A DNA stretch of 64,000 bases, from assembly GCF_040183065.1 (NCBI RefSeq), contig NC_091119.1, positions 185,751,043-185,815,042 of the forward strand. Direction: 5' to 3'. Shown here piece after piece: positions 23,102 to 34,849 of this stretch (its first letter is position 1; every line of letters starts with the position of its first letter). The notes beneath the pieces are model-generated. The model was not told where the DNA came from. It saw only the letters and a list, made by a program, of their open reading frames with translations, and searched no databases. Position numbers and translations under genes: made by a program. The stretch is from Periplaneta americana (lineage: Eukaryota; Arthropoda; Insecta; Blattodea; Blattidae).

Positions 23102-23244
23102 CTGCAACATAACACCAAATTCATAAACTGTTTATGAAATAGCCTATAGGTAAATACAAATTTTGACAAAATGAACAGTACAATTGTTAAATAAACATAC
23201 ATTATAACTTTCCTGTGTTTACATCAAAACTGTAACGATATATT

Positions 23245-23605
23245 AATGAATGATTAGTTTCGAATTGTTTCTGCCATCTTCAGATTTATAGCGATGTCTT
23301 GCGCTTGCTTCCGGTTTTTTCTTGTTGGTGTCTTGGTGAGGTGTGTTTGTGACTAGTAGTATTGCATCGAGAAAAGTATGTGTTCTGAAATTTAGTTGAG
23401 CGTTGAGGATGAGGCACATAAATACACATGCACAACACATCCTCAACACTCAACTAAATTTCAGAACGCACATCCTTTCCGACACATCACAACCAATTAT
23501 AAACATACCCCCCACAAAGACAACAGCAATAAGAAACCGGAAAGAAGCGTAAGACTTCACTAGAAATCTGAAGATGAAAAATATAAACAGAAACTAGTAA
23601 TTAAT
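23245..23605. mobile_element. Penelope-like inverted pair
   Basis: The left half on the minus strand encodes LNAQLNFRTHTFLDAI and HQDTNKKKPEASARHRY. The right half on the plus strand from about 23435 is a similar end sequence (actcaactaaatttcagaac). Each carries an outward motif CTGAAGA plus T, a short helix and GAAACTA. The right one (23575-23600) reads AAAT-CTGAAGA, then GAAAC, TAGTA and ATT, so stem I can pair AAT with ATT. Stem II of that copy is lost. Confidence 0.6.
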
Positions 23606-23612
23606 TACCGTA

Positions 23613-25346
23613 AACTGGGGATACTTGAACCACCTCAGAAAGTTTCATTAACTCCTACAAAAAACGTATACCTTGAGAAACTTTCATTGCTCTCCTATAT
23701 GTTGAATCTTGCGACATACAAACCACAGGCAAGCAGCTTTATTGCATTTTCACTATTGTTATGTATTTATTTATTGTTTTATTAGTGGCTCAAGTTACCC
23801 AGGAAATGGGTATACTTGAGCTACCCATTTAAAAATGCTATGTGGTGCAAGTTAAACTTGATATGAGGTTACTTGAGTTAATAGAACATTAAATGATAAC
23901 ATCTATATATATAATTTGAACTGGTAATGGAAATTACGGGAAAACGGCTGAACAGATTTTAATAAATGGCCCCTCATTTTGAAGCTTGGAACCCAAAGTT
24001 TTTCGGAAAAGTAGTAGTTTTCAGTGAAATGTCAATTTTCCTACACAATTTTCCTACTTTCCAAAAATCCATCTGTTGTCAGTTTTGAGAACTAATTTTA
24101 TCGAATCACGGCCGACTTGATTGACTTTCAGAACAAAACACACACTACAATAAACAATAGGCTATTACACGAAGGCCATGACCTGCAGGATTGCCGACAT
24201 ATTTAGAGCTCAATTCAATTTGTTATTAAAAACTGATTCTGCAGTGTATAATAATTTTCTGAGTACAACTGTGTATTGGATATTCAAATCTACGAAACTT
24301 GAGGTGGTTTGATGACATTATTATCATTAGAAATTAAATATTATTATAGTTAATATCATGCTTCATCTATTTTTCATTAATTGTACATAATATTGATGCT
24401 ATATTGATGACATGAAAGTGAAACGTTTTAAGGTTATGTAAGTAAATGTAGAGAATATCTTAATTTAGATCTTAATTTCTATAATTTACTGAGTGGCTGC
24501 TATATATAACTACAAAACTTAAGATAATAATATTGTTATTAAAAATCAAATATTTTTATACTTATTAGCCCAGTGGGGTTGGGTCTTTTTCATATACTTA
24601 ATGGCAGTGTAGTGTAGATATTGATATGTGTCATTGTCTTCAGTATTGGCTCGAGAGAGCGCAAAAATTACAGTTCCTAAGGAAAGATCAAAAGGTATTA
24701 CTTACTGATAAAATAAGAGGCCTAGAAAATTTTGTAGTCTCCAGATCATTTCAGCAAGATCTCTTAATAGGATAAAATGATTTTACGCTTTACATTTCAA
24801 GTTCTACATGCAGCAGCTATATGAAAATGCTATTGTTCGAAAGCTTAGCAAACCTGACATTTTTTTAACTTTTTTTTACAATCCACAATGACCTGAAATA
24901 GCTACTGCTATCGTCCTGACATTGATACTTGCGTTTTCGCGTTGAAACTCAAAAACTGAAGTTGGATAGGTTCAAGCGAAAGTATTTGGCTTAAAAAAAT
25001 CCATTGAGAGGGAGTATGTTTCATTATTATGGAAGCAAATAACTATTAAAAAGACAAGTATTCTTCATTGAAAATAAATCAGAAAAATTTTATTTGAACG
25101 TCTAACGAACTTAGTTTGCAGCAGCATTTGCTGCACAAGCCACTAGTTTTATAGATTTGGGTACAGTATATATGTAGTTTATTATCTTTAGCTATATTCT
25201 ATAATTCACTGAGATAATATGCACACATAATTTTCTTTTCTTTAATCCCAAAATTTGAATTAAAAAATTACAAAAATCACAGAAACGAAAACATCTAAAC
25301 ATCTGATTTAGCTCAAATATCCCCGATGTCTCAAGTAACCCCACCT
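23613..25346. mobile_element. Possible pogo-like element, decayed, host of a Helitron
   Basis: Imperfect inverted ends aactggggatacttgaacc at 23613 and, on the opposite strand, aggtggggttacttgagac ending at 25346 are flanked by TA. The words tacttgag and cccattt recur inside. No transposase is readable. The ends resemble those of the pogo-like element at 44385 (ggggata), but the match is short, so the call is tentative. Confidence 0.4.
23902..25147 (+). mobile_element. Non-autonomous Helitron
   Basis: Begins TCTATATATATAATTTGAAC directly after an A and ends CACTAGT directly before a T, the AT target of Helitrons. Nine bases before the CTAGT end there is a hairpin GCAGCA / TGCTGC with a 5-base loop (25118-25134). 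The 5' part (aattacgggaaaacggctga) is a sequence I associate with insect Helitrons. No Rep/helicase coding sequence is seen in 1246 bases. It interrupts the repeat described at 23613-25346. Confidence 0.75.
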
Positions 25347-26340
25347 TACTCGGTATTGTAAAATAACAAAATTGTTTCAATATTAACACAGGAAATTTAA
25401 AATAGTTGTTTATTTAACAAATTGTTAGTGGTACAAGTCTGTTACTTGCATTAATGTCATTTTAAATATATTGTAGCCTACTTTCTCTTAAGGACTAATT
25501 ATAGAGTGGGCCACAAGTCACGATTGGATATATTATATATTAGTTTATAAAATAATAAAATGCCACTTTCAGGTCAGTAAGTCTAAATGTAGGCCTACCA
25601 GTTTTAAAGTACATAATGTTATAGAGCTGCTTTATTAAAGCGATGAAAAAAGTTTTATCTGATTTCTTCATATGTTTCACCAAATCGTTGTTTTCCATGA
25701 AACCACACACTAACGATGAGATGTTCCTCAATCGTATATATGCTTGTATCCACCATTGCTTACAACACATAGACAACACGTTTCTCAAACATTTTTAAAA
25801 ATATATTAATATGTATTGTATTGTATATATTGTATTGTTGGCGTTTAATTGACTGAGGGGCGTGCACTTCAATTTAAAGTTCTAAATTTATGTTCTCTGA
25901 ATGAAAATATCATAAAGAAATTTAGTAATAAAGATTCGTATTTGTTCTGCAATGTTGTTTCTCCACACCTGATATTACATCCATTTACTGAGCACCATGA
26001 TACCAAATGACAGAAATGTTAAGAGTGGGCATTCAGTAAGAAGTAGGTCTACTGTCCTTCCCCCCCGTTGTGTATGGAAATTGTAATGGTAACAAAGTTT
26101 CTTTGAAATTGGTAATGATAGTTTCTCAGTGGTGAAATGAAATCAGTGAACTGGTATACCATTTTACAAGTAAAATAAATTATCATAAAGCAAGAGAAGC
26201 AGTAAATCTTGAGATTATTTGGTATGAATATCTGTGTGCTCAACAAGAACATTTCATTTCATTTATTGCAATTCATAATCCTTACATCAGCATTGCAGCT
26301 TTGAAATGTGAAACAAGTAGCAAAATACGATGAAAGAGTA

Positions 26341-27535
26341 TTGGAACGGAGAAAAATTATCTCCGGCGCCGGGATTTGAACCTGGGTATTCAGCTCTACG
26401 TGCTGATGCTTTATCCACTAAGCCACACCGGATACCCACCCCGGTGTCGGACAGAATCATCTCAGATTAAGTTCCAACTCTTGGGTTCCCTCTAGTGGCT
26501 GCCCTCTGCACTACGTCATAGATGTCTATGAACGAGGACTGAAGTCCACACATGTGCTGAGGTGCACTCGTTATGAGTGACTAGTTGGCCGGGATCCGAC
26601 GGAATAAGCGCCATCTTAAATCACGAAGTGATTTACGCATATTATATATATTATTTTAATGTACCGAAGTACATATGATATTTCCATGCAGATAATCTGC
26701 GTCATCATACGATCAAAGAGTATTGGAACAGAGAAAAATTCTCTCCGGCACCGGGATTTGAACCTGGGTATTCAGCTCTACGTGCTGATGCTTTATCCAC
26801 TAAGCCACACCGGATACCCACCCCGGTGTCGGACAGAATCGTCTCAGATTAAGTTCCAACTCTTGGGTTCCCTCTAGTGGCTGCCCTCTGCACTACGTCA
26901 TAGATGTCTATGAACGAGGACTGAAGTCCACACATGTGCTGAGGTGCACTCGTTATGAGTGACTAGTTGGCCGGGATCCGACGGAATAAGCGCCATCTTA
27001 AATCACGAAGTGATTTACGCATATTATATATATTATTTTAATGTACCGAAGTACGTATGATATTTCCATGCAGATAATCTGCGTCATCATACGATCAAAA
27101 AGTATTGGAACGGAGAAAAATTCTCTCCGGCGCCGGGATTTGAACCCGGGTATTCAGCTCTACGTGCTGATGCTTTATCCACTAAGCCACACCGGATACC
27201 CACCCCAGCGTCGGACAGAATCGTCTCATAACGAGTGCACCTCAGCACATGTGTGGACTTCAGTCCTCGTTCATAGACATCTATGATGTAGTGCAGAGGG
27301 CGGCCACTAGAGGGAACCCAAGAGTTGGAACTTAATCTGAGACGATTCTGTCCGACGCTGGGGTGGGTATCTGGTATGGCTTAGTGGATAAAGCATCAGC
27401 ACATACAGCTGAATACCCGGGTTCAAATCCCGGCACCGGAGAGAATTTTTCTCCGTTCCAATACTCTTTCATCGTATGATGACGCAGAATATCTGCATGG
27501 AAATATCATATGTACTTCGGCACATTAAAATTATA

Positions 27536-27540
<5 letters not shown>
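26341..27540. repeat. 382-bp tandem array of tRNA-like SINE units with inverted terminal unit
   Basis: The word ttggaac that opens each unit falls at 26341, 26723 and 27105, giving an exact 382-base period. Each unit holds, on the minus strand, a tRNA-like head (tggcttagtggataaagcat and ggttcaaatcccgg). The third unit breaks at about 27228 and is joined to an inverted unit running to about 27540, where a TA microsatellite follows. Related units occur at 47925-48475. These are SINE-like and not tRNA genes: the anticodon loop and acceptor stem are abnormal and the flanks repeat with the head. Confidence 0.85.

Positions 27541-27571
<31 letters not shown>
27537..27571. repeat. (TA)n microsatellite
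   Basis: Pure alternating TA run at the end of the 382-bp array. Confidence 0.9.
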
Positions 27572-27573
<2 letters not shown>

Positions 27574-27718
27574 TAGCAAAATTATACAAAAGAAATGCTG
27601 TGTCAGGGACAAACTGGCACGTAGAATACATCATTCAGTTTTGGGAATAAAACTACAGTAATGTTGGTTTGAATATTTCATTTTTGCTTCAGCTTACAAA
27701 TGGAGAGTATGGGTCTAT

Positions 27719-27854
27719 CACAGCCTAATATATACAGTCACGAAGCTCAATACGTAGTAAATATGCATCCATAGATAGTTGCTAGACCTGCACAGTCTAT
27801 TGTTCCTAGTACCCTCATAAACTCAAGCTTCGTAACTGTATATACTAGACTGTG
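27719..27854. mobile_element. CACAG-type MITE, copy 1, 7-bp target duplication
   Basis: Begins CACAGCCTAATATATACAG and ends CTGTATATACTAGACTGTG. Flanked by ggtctat on both sides (27712-27718 and 27855-27861). Internally deleted relative to the copy at 37403. Confidence 0.8.
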
Positions 27855-28249
27855 GGTCTATGATAAGGAAAGTATTTAATGAAGCACATACAATATTATA
27901 TTTTCTCTTGATATGAGTGAAATTCCGAAATTAATCCCAGCCCTCAAAAAATTTTTCACTATGGTTCACTCAGAGTGTATCCTACGTGTCTGAATCACTC
28001 TCAAATTGCAGAATTCTTGATTAGAAATCAAATGAGTGGTCAGACTGAGTGAGGCCGCATGGCATGGCTAATTTTATATGCAACTTTGGCATGATCTTGC
28101 TTGTAGTAGAGGTAAGTGGCGTTATCCATGCCGGTCACACAATTTACACTGATTTATGGCGTAACTACTAATAAATTGGCATTCGGCTGTGGCTTATAGT
28201 GTCGTTATAGTAACCATTTGAAATTGTGCTATTTTTTGTTTCATCACGG

Positions 28250-28970
28250 ATCCCGGAACAGATACCCATACTCAATATAAGGAAAGATGTAATTTACATA
28301 AGAAATAATACATAATTAGAAATACGTAGTAATTCAGTTAATTAAATTTGTAAGCATAAGCAATTCATTGAGTAGAATGTATGAAAATAAAGAAATTTTG
28401 TTAATTCTGTTATACATTTTTTCTCTTTGCCCTTCAAAGCTGTGAAATAATTAGGCGGTATATTGAAGACTATTTAATACATGAACAATGAATAGTTTTT
28501 TTTAACAGCCGGGACTAAGAAAGAGTAGATGGAGATCTGATTTGTGTCTCACATTAAAATTAAGAATATTCTGATTATGGCTAGTACTTAAAAGTACCTA
28601 TGGTATTTTTTACAGGATATCTTTTTTTGAAAGATATTATTTTATAGTAATATCTGCATTGCCCCAGTAGAGTAGAATTTAAAAATACTTGTTATAAGAG
28701 AATGTGAGTCTTCTATGGTGATGTTGAGGCATGTTAAGAAAGCTTGAAACAATAAGCAACCCTTAATAAAATGCTGAACAACTTTGAACACATAATGCAA
28801 GAAATTATAATATTTTGCTGATGATTTAGCTTATTAGAATCATTTTAGGTTCTCTTTTACAAATATGATTATATGTTGACAAATTTTCTAGAGCTATTTT
28901 TATTAAATTTGAAGTTCAGCTATAGTGAAAGTTTATGACAAGAAAAATGTACAATCTTGCAAGCAGGTAT
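28250..28970. other. Intronic sequence without recognisable features
   Basis: AT-rich part of MFSD12 intron 7. No coding motif or transposon ends seen. Confidence 0.5.
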
Positions 28971-28993
28971 TATTATTATTATTATTATTATTA

Positions 28994-29056
<63 letters not shown>
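28971..29056. repeat. (ATT)n microsatellite
   Basis: About 85 bases of ATT triplets with one G interruption. Confidence 0.95.
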
Positions 29057-29058
<2 letters not shown>

Positions 29059-29446
29059 GAAGAGTGTTCCGACTAAGAGCATAGTTTTTGTCAATGTGTC
29101 ATCCTGTTAGTTTAGCTGTCGTGCTAACTTTAGGTCACGAGAGTCCCACCATGTGTCCATGTACCATGAAAATAGGTTCAAATGTGGACAGAGGAACATT
29201 TTACTAAGGATCTGAAAGCTTGGACAGATATGAGAGATCTTTTATTAATAGTCTGCAAACGAAACTGCACTTTGGTATGAATGGCCGACTAGATAAACAA
29301 TTTTACAGTTCGAAACTACCGCAAAATGCTGTTGTCGAGTAGGCCTGATCACGGCCGTGGCCTGATATGATTTGTTTATTAGTTTGCCACTTGACTTCGC
29401 CACATATTACCGGCGCGTATTTCACTTCATTTTTTTTTTATGTCAC

Positions 29447-29621
29447 CACAGTCACGAAGCTTGAGTTGTTGAGAGTACTAGGAACAATAGAATGTGCAGG
29501 TACTATTTCGCATTGTCTATGATGAGGCGTTAGTAGCGATTCTAGTGGTTAGCAACTATTTTATATCTTGGATACATATTCCCTACGTATTGACATTCGT
29601 GACTGTATATACTAGGCTGTG
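29447..29621. mobile_element. CACAG-type MITE, copy 2, 7-bp target duplication
   Basis: Starts CACAGTCACGAAGC (a deletion has removed part of the left terminal repeat) and ends ATATACTAGGCTGTG. Flanked by atgtcac at 29440-29446 and 29622-29628. Orientation is inverted relative to copies 1 and 3. Confidence 0.8.
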
Positions 29622-30769
29622 ATGTCACATCAAATTGGTGCTTCCATTGCGGTTGTGTAGTTTCGTGTTCCAAACAAAACTTTTGATATTTTATTGGTGA
29701 ATGTAATTTGTGTGCTATAGTGAAGATGGATAAATTTACGACATCGCACTACGAAAAGAAGGTAAGACTTTCGCTAACCGTAGTTCGTTTTAATTTTATT
29801 TCACTGATGTTGAATGACTGTAATTGTGTAAGACGGAATTGTACATTTTATTAACGATGGGATTTGGGTAAATGGAGATACGTCATAAAAGTGAGTTTCG
29901 ATATAAATGAAAATTAAACTCCGGATCCTTATTGCAAATAATTTTCATCACAAATAAAATACGTCAAATGCTAATATTCTTCTTCTTTTTTTTCTTTTTT
30001 TGCACAGCCACTTGTAGAATTTAACTTGCGTAATCACCTGGGGAACAAAACTCCATTTGCAAAAAAAAAAAAAAAAAAAAAAAGACGGTAACCCCCTTAT
30101 CCGAATACAATCGTAATTGCCTCGAAAATAATGTCGATGTGGGTGAAACAGATTGGCCGAAGAAATAAAAATCTAAAAATAAATTTAAAACGCGATGTAG
30201 ATACCATTTGTACGTACATGTACTCTACTTTTGATACTTTTTTTTTTCTCGCTTTCATTTATATACTGGCTTTAACATCTTTGGTCATATCGCGAGTCAC
30301 ATTTTAATGCCATTTACATTATATACTTTCACTTATGATAAGGATAACCTATGTATGTAGTTAGTAGTCTATGTTTGACATTCAGTTGACGTTAATTATA
30401 TTTTATTTTCAATGTAATTAATTAACTTAAACGTCTTCTAATGTTTTCTTCAAATATGACACTGATGCTGCTTGCGGCTTTATTTATGCCCGTTTGTATT
30501 AATTTGTGTGTAAATACGTCATAATAAGAAATAACCTCAATCTTTTCGATAGCTGTGTATGGGACTAATGGTATCCAGTACCCGAACTTCATACGCAGTG
30601 ATTTTTTTCTCTCTTGTAATTTTGAATTGGACTGTGGCGTTTTACAATATCGTTTGGGCTAAATTAGCGCTGCGTTACTTCCTCGTACTTCGCTTATACA
30701 CCTTCAACTGTTTAGAGCTCTCACCTCAGATACACCAACATAACTTTGGTAACATAACGAAAGTTTCAC

Positions 30770-31330
30770 GCTAGTGTACTCTCACGCTATGCCTTGCATG
30801 GCCTGTACACGAGTCTGTGACAGATTAGGTTAGGTTTTTGTTATGCCTTGCTTATACGAATCTGTGACAGGTTAAGTTAGGCTTTTATTATGCCTTCCAT
30901 ATACGCTGGAAAAATGCTGATAATGATTTTTTTTTTTTTGGTGTTGCCTGTAATAAGGTAGTGTAATAGCGAATTTTCATATCCGAAATCAACAGACGTA
31001 ACTGAAAGGACGAGCTCGCGACAGAAACAGTTTGGCTGTGGTGTATGCGCGGACTTTTTATGCAGTGCCAGCGTGATCTTTAACTGGATATATTTTCGCG
31101 TGTACATTCCAGATCAAATCAAAAAGTTCCCTTCTTGCTCCGTTACACATCTTTCATATACGAAGGTTAGGTTTGGTTAGTTTAGGTTTTTATTAACCAA
31201 GTCCGCGCATGCGTAGTTACCTCACAGCCAAGATAATTCTGTCGTGAGCCGCACGTCAATTCAGCGCTAGTTTCAGCATTATTTGTCTCGGCCATCCTAG
31301 CCACTTCTTAGAGTTAAGATTATATTAAGA
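30770..31330. repeat. Dispersed repeat with gttaggtt motifs and an inverted pair
   Basis: Two partial units (tctgtgacagattaggttag and tctgtgacaggttaagttag) recur at 58845-58890 and 62915-62960. Within the same block 31005-31052 and 31201-31257 are diverged inverted copies (gcgcggac, tggctgtg, acagaa in order). Composition suggests a decayed transposon; no protein is readable. Confidence 0.5.
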
Positions 31331-31679
31331 AATTCACGATACTGCTATTTCGCTTAGCATTTCAATAAAATTTTGAGATTTGTTTCACCTAAAATATAAT
31401 TTTGCTCCATTTTAAATATCAAGCATACCGGTAATTCAAAATTACAGTAGGCCTATTTCTACATACAGTTTGACACCATATTTGGAGAAAAGGTAATGAA
31501 TAGTGATAATCCAACATTTGATGCATAGGCCGCAGGATTATCAACTTTCATTTATTAGAAGTAGGGACAAAATTTGGGGATTCTTTACCCGTTAAGTTCC
31601 AGGTTTAATAATTGAGTAGAATGACATACCAACGATTTTTTTCCCCGGAAAGCCTCAAATTTAGGCCTGTGTTTAAAAA

Positions 31680-31897
31680 ATAGAGGGGCGCACTTCCGAA
31701 CAGGGGCAGCGGCAATTCTCCTAAGGTTAGAGCCCAGTTTAGGTGTGTGTGTATTAATCGATAAAAATGTCATATAAACATGCGTCCTGTTCTCAGTATT
31801 TTCTAGCCCCTAATTTTCGATTAATACACACACACCTAAACTGGGCTCTAACCTTAGAGGAAATACCGCTGCCCCTATTTGGAAGCGCGCCCATATG
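31680..31897. mobile_element. Fold-back element
   Basis: Arms of about 80 bases (31680-31762 and 31818-31897) are inverted copies with words gctctaaccttag and acacacacctaaactgggct. The loop is 55 bases. No target duplication could be fixed. Confidence 0.65.
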
Positions 31898-32020
31898 GTG
31901 CTCGTATTATGTTTTTACCATTTATCTGTAGAGTTATATACAGTATTGGATTCTCATAACTTAAATATAGCCTATATATAGAATATATAGGTTTTTTAAA
32001 CAAAATTCTTCAACACTTAC

Positions 32021-32171
32021 ATATTTTCGATGATCATGACGGCTATACCATTGAGCATCTTATCAGCAAAGGTAACAATTCCGTATACAAAGGCACCATT
32101 TTCCGTATGTGTACCAATCAGATCAGCTGTGATGCAGAGGCTGGTAACCATTGTGATAGAACTTCCTGCAC
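32021..32171 (-). CDS. Mfsd12: MFSD12, exon 7
   Basis: Acceptor aacag at 32172 and upwards, with a poor pyrimidine tract; donor gtaagt at 32020 downwards. With this acceptor the junction reads FLG-AGSSITMVTSL, as expected for the family. A second cag five bases further in would delete the AG pair and shift the frame. It encodes ADLIGTHTENGAFVYG and TFADKMLNGIAVMIIEN, a conserved cytosolic loop and helix of MFSD12. The exon enters in phase 1 and leaves in phase 2. Confidence 0.87.
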
Positions 32172-32567
32172 CTGTTCATATTATGTCTAGCATCAGAGTT
32201 TTTTATACGAAGAAATATGAAAATTGATATTAATTGCACATATTACACTAATGGATTTTAAATAAATCTTTGATAGTCGGTTCTATTATAGGCTAATATT
32301 TAAAAGAATGATGTTTCGTTTCGACATGTCCAAAATAAAGTATCTTGGATAAAGTGTTGTTATGAAAATTGGAAGATGGATGAAAGATGGGTAGTAACAT
32401 AAGAAATGTTCGCCCAACAAATATAGAGACCCAGTGAGGGGTAGAACTCAAGTTTCCTTCTCTTTTTTCATCTTCACTCAAGTAACTAATCTTGTCAGCT
32501 TCTTTTGCTCCTGTGTAGCACTATGGGCAGTGGTGTCATTCAGCCAGTTCGCTCTGGTCTGCCCAAA

Positions 32568-32660
32568 CCGCTTGTTAAATTTGTCTCAGTTCATAGAACC
32601 GCTTGTTAAATTTGTCTCAGTTCATAGAACCGCTTGTTAAATTTGTCTCAGTTCATAGAA
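32568..32660. repeat. 31-bp minisatellite, three copies
   Basis: The unit beginning ccgcttgttaaatttgtctc is repeated three times almost perfectly, followed by a partial fourth. Confidence 0.9.
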
Positions 32661-32934
32661 CCAGTTGTTAAAATGTCTAAATGGTTGGAGTATAAAAACC
32701 TTCTTTTTATAGAAAGAAAGAACATTAATTTAACACGAAATTCTGAAGTTTCTAATAGGCTATTGCAATAAACATATTCCAAAAATAAACGACATTACAA
32801 CTCGAAGTGATCATATTTATTATTACATTGTTGTTTCCTGTCCAAGTGTGCAGACAGTTAAGACAAAGAGTATGATATGCTTGAAAACTTGAAAGCCATC
32901 TGTGATAACTTTGGCAGTCGTCTATCCTTTCCCC

Positions 32935-33790
32935 TTACTTATGGCTTTTAAAGAAGCCGGTGGTTCATTGTCACCCTCACATAAGCCCGCTATCGGTCCC
33001 TATTCTGAGCAAGATTAATCCAATCTCTACAAACACATCCCACCTCCCTCAAATCCATTTTAATATTATCCTTCCATCTACGTCTCGGCCTCCCCAAAGG
33101 TCTTTTTCCTTCCAACCTCACAACTAACACTCTATATGCATTACTGGATTTGCCCGTACGTGCTACATGCCCTCCCCATCTCAAACGTCTGGATTTAATT
33201 TTCCTAATTATGTCGGATGAAGAATACAATGCGTGCAGTTCTGCATTGTGTGACTTTCTCCATTTTCCGGTAACTTCATCCCTCTTAGCCCCAATTATTT
33301 TCCTAAGCACTGTATTCTTAAACAGTCTTAACCTCTGTTCCTCTCTGAAAGTGAGAGCCCAAGTTTCACAACCATACAGAAGAACTGTTAATATAACTGT
33401 TGTATAAATTCTAACTTTCAGCCTTTTTGAAAACAGTCTGGATGACAAAAACTTTTCAACCGAATAATAACACACATTTCCTATATTTATTCTGTGTTTA
33501 ATTTCCTCCCGAGTGTCATTTATATTTGTTAATGTTGCTCCAAGATATTTGAATTTTTTCATCTCTTCAAAGAATAAATTTCGAATTTTTATTTTTCCAT
33601 TTCAATGTTTTGGTCACGAGACATAATCATATAGTTTGTCTTTTCGAGATTTACTTCCACACCTATCTCTTTACTTGCTTTAAGTAAAATTCCCTTGTTT
33701 TCTGTGGATTTTCTCCCAACATATTCACGTCATCCGCATAGACAAGCAGCTGATGTAGTCCATTCAATTCCAAACCCTCTCTGTTATCCT
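32935..33790 (-). mobile_element. RTE-type LINE, 5'-truncated
   Basis: The minus-strand frame 33562-32990 (190 codons) carries MKKFKYLGATLTNINDTREE, LLYGCETWALTFREEQRLRL, RRLRWGGHVARTGKSSNAYR and RPLGRPRRRW. Upstream, decayed coding reaches about 33790 (LELNGLHQL equivalent). The last codons are lost (stop at 32990 region) and there is no clear tail. Located in MFSD12 intron 6. Confidence 0.82.
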
Positions 33791-34261
33791 GGACTTTATT
33801 TATTATTGCATTATTTAATATTTTTATATTAGAATTATGAAATTTGCAATTTTATTAGTGGAGAGAACTGTTTATTAAAAAGTTAGAATGACTTCACTGA
33901 CTATGTGCATTAAGTTACTGTTCACCCAACAAATAGACTAGTTGAGGGTTTTTGGTGGTTTGAGAGGACAGAGTGTTGTTGTGAACAGGTTTTAGAAAGC
34001 AATAGAAAGAGAAGAAATTCGAACTGTGTGAGATGATACCAGTACCTATTTTAAAACAAACAGTGCTTCCTTGGGATTCAAAAACAACTAGGTGGTGGAC
34101 TATGACATATATCGTACAGTATAAATTAGTTTCAAATAAATGAGAGATTAATTTAAAATTAGATAATGACGTCCTTTATTTAAAGCAAATTATATTTGGT
34201 AAAAGTGTAATGTTTGTTACGTGAATGAGTGAATAATTTTTCCAGAATTTAAATTTACTTT

Positions 34262-34690
34262 GGAATATGTATGATAAGTACTTTGTTGTGTTAAATATTA
34301 ACGTACCTTGTTAACATGTTTCGACCTATTTTCGGTCATCTTCGGAACTGGTCGTTGTTGGTCTTGGCGCCTCTTGTTTCCTGTGTGGGTGCGTTCGTAG
34401 TGTAGAGTCAAAGAGTGTATGTGTTTTGAAATTGAGTTGTGTGTTGAGAATATCGTTGGGGTGTGTTTTCGTGTGTCTGCATATTTCATATGCTCAACAC
34501 ACAACTCAATTTCAAAACACATACACTCTTTGACTCTACACTACGAACGCACCCACACAGGAAACAAGAGGCGCCAAGACCAACAATTACCAGTTCCGAA
34601 GATGACCGAAAATAGGTCGAAACATGTTAACAAGGTACGTTAATATTTAACACAAGAAAGTACTTATCATACATATTCCAAAGTGATACA
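34262..34690. mobile_element. Penelope-like inverted pair, second family
   Basis: Arms of about 200 bases in inverted orientation meet near 34485. In the right arm, the plus strand encodes the Penelope-like C-terminus (ILNTQLNF-type, then ERTHTGNKRRQDQQ in the frame seen). The outer ends are ttggaatatgtatgataagt and complement. The outward hammerhead-like box in the right arm is at 34593-34631. A sister copy is at 48478-48780. Confidence 0.75.
34593..34631 (+). ncRNA. Hammerhead-ribozyme-like motif, second Penelope-like family
   Basis: GTT, CCGAAGA (one core change from CTGANGA), extra T, GACC, 7-base loop, GGTC, GAAAC, AT, GTT and AAC follow each other. Stem II is GACC with GGTC, stem III would be the palindrome ACATGT, and stem I GTT with AAC. 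The same unusual T separates core and stem II as at 3702. The altered first core base argues against activity in this copy. The copies at 48595 and 48700 have the CTGAAGA form. Confidence 0.4.
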
Positions 34691-34849
34691 GTGTTAAAAG
34701 TTGTGTAATCAAGATGTATTTAAATTTAATTTGGAAATTACGTTTAAGATTAGAAATGTATTTTTTAAATAGAATATGTAATGAGAACAATCTTAAAATA
34801 TCTACAGCAAAATAGAAAATCATGTAATTGCAGGGGAATTGTCCAATAA

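Noticed and set aside
23102-23202. Met-initiated upstream extension of the last MFSD12 exon
   Set aside because: It precedes a good acceptor, does not match the family, and exon 7 joins in phase at 23101.
32160-32171. Alternative acceptor for MFSD12 exon 7 five bases further in
   Set aside because: It would shift the frame and lose the conserved GAGSS sequence; the upstream cag keeps phase and family sequence.
32568-32660. Regular repeats resembling a CRISPR array
   Set aside because: Units are directly adjacent with no spacers; this is a minisatellite in a eukaryotic intron.
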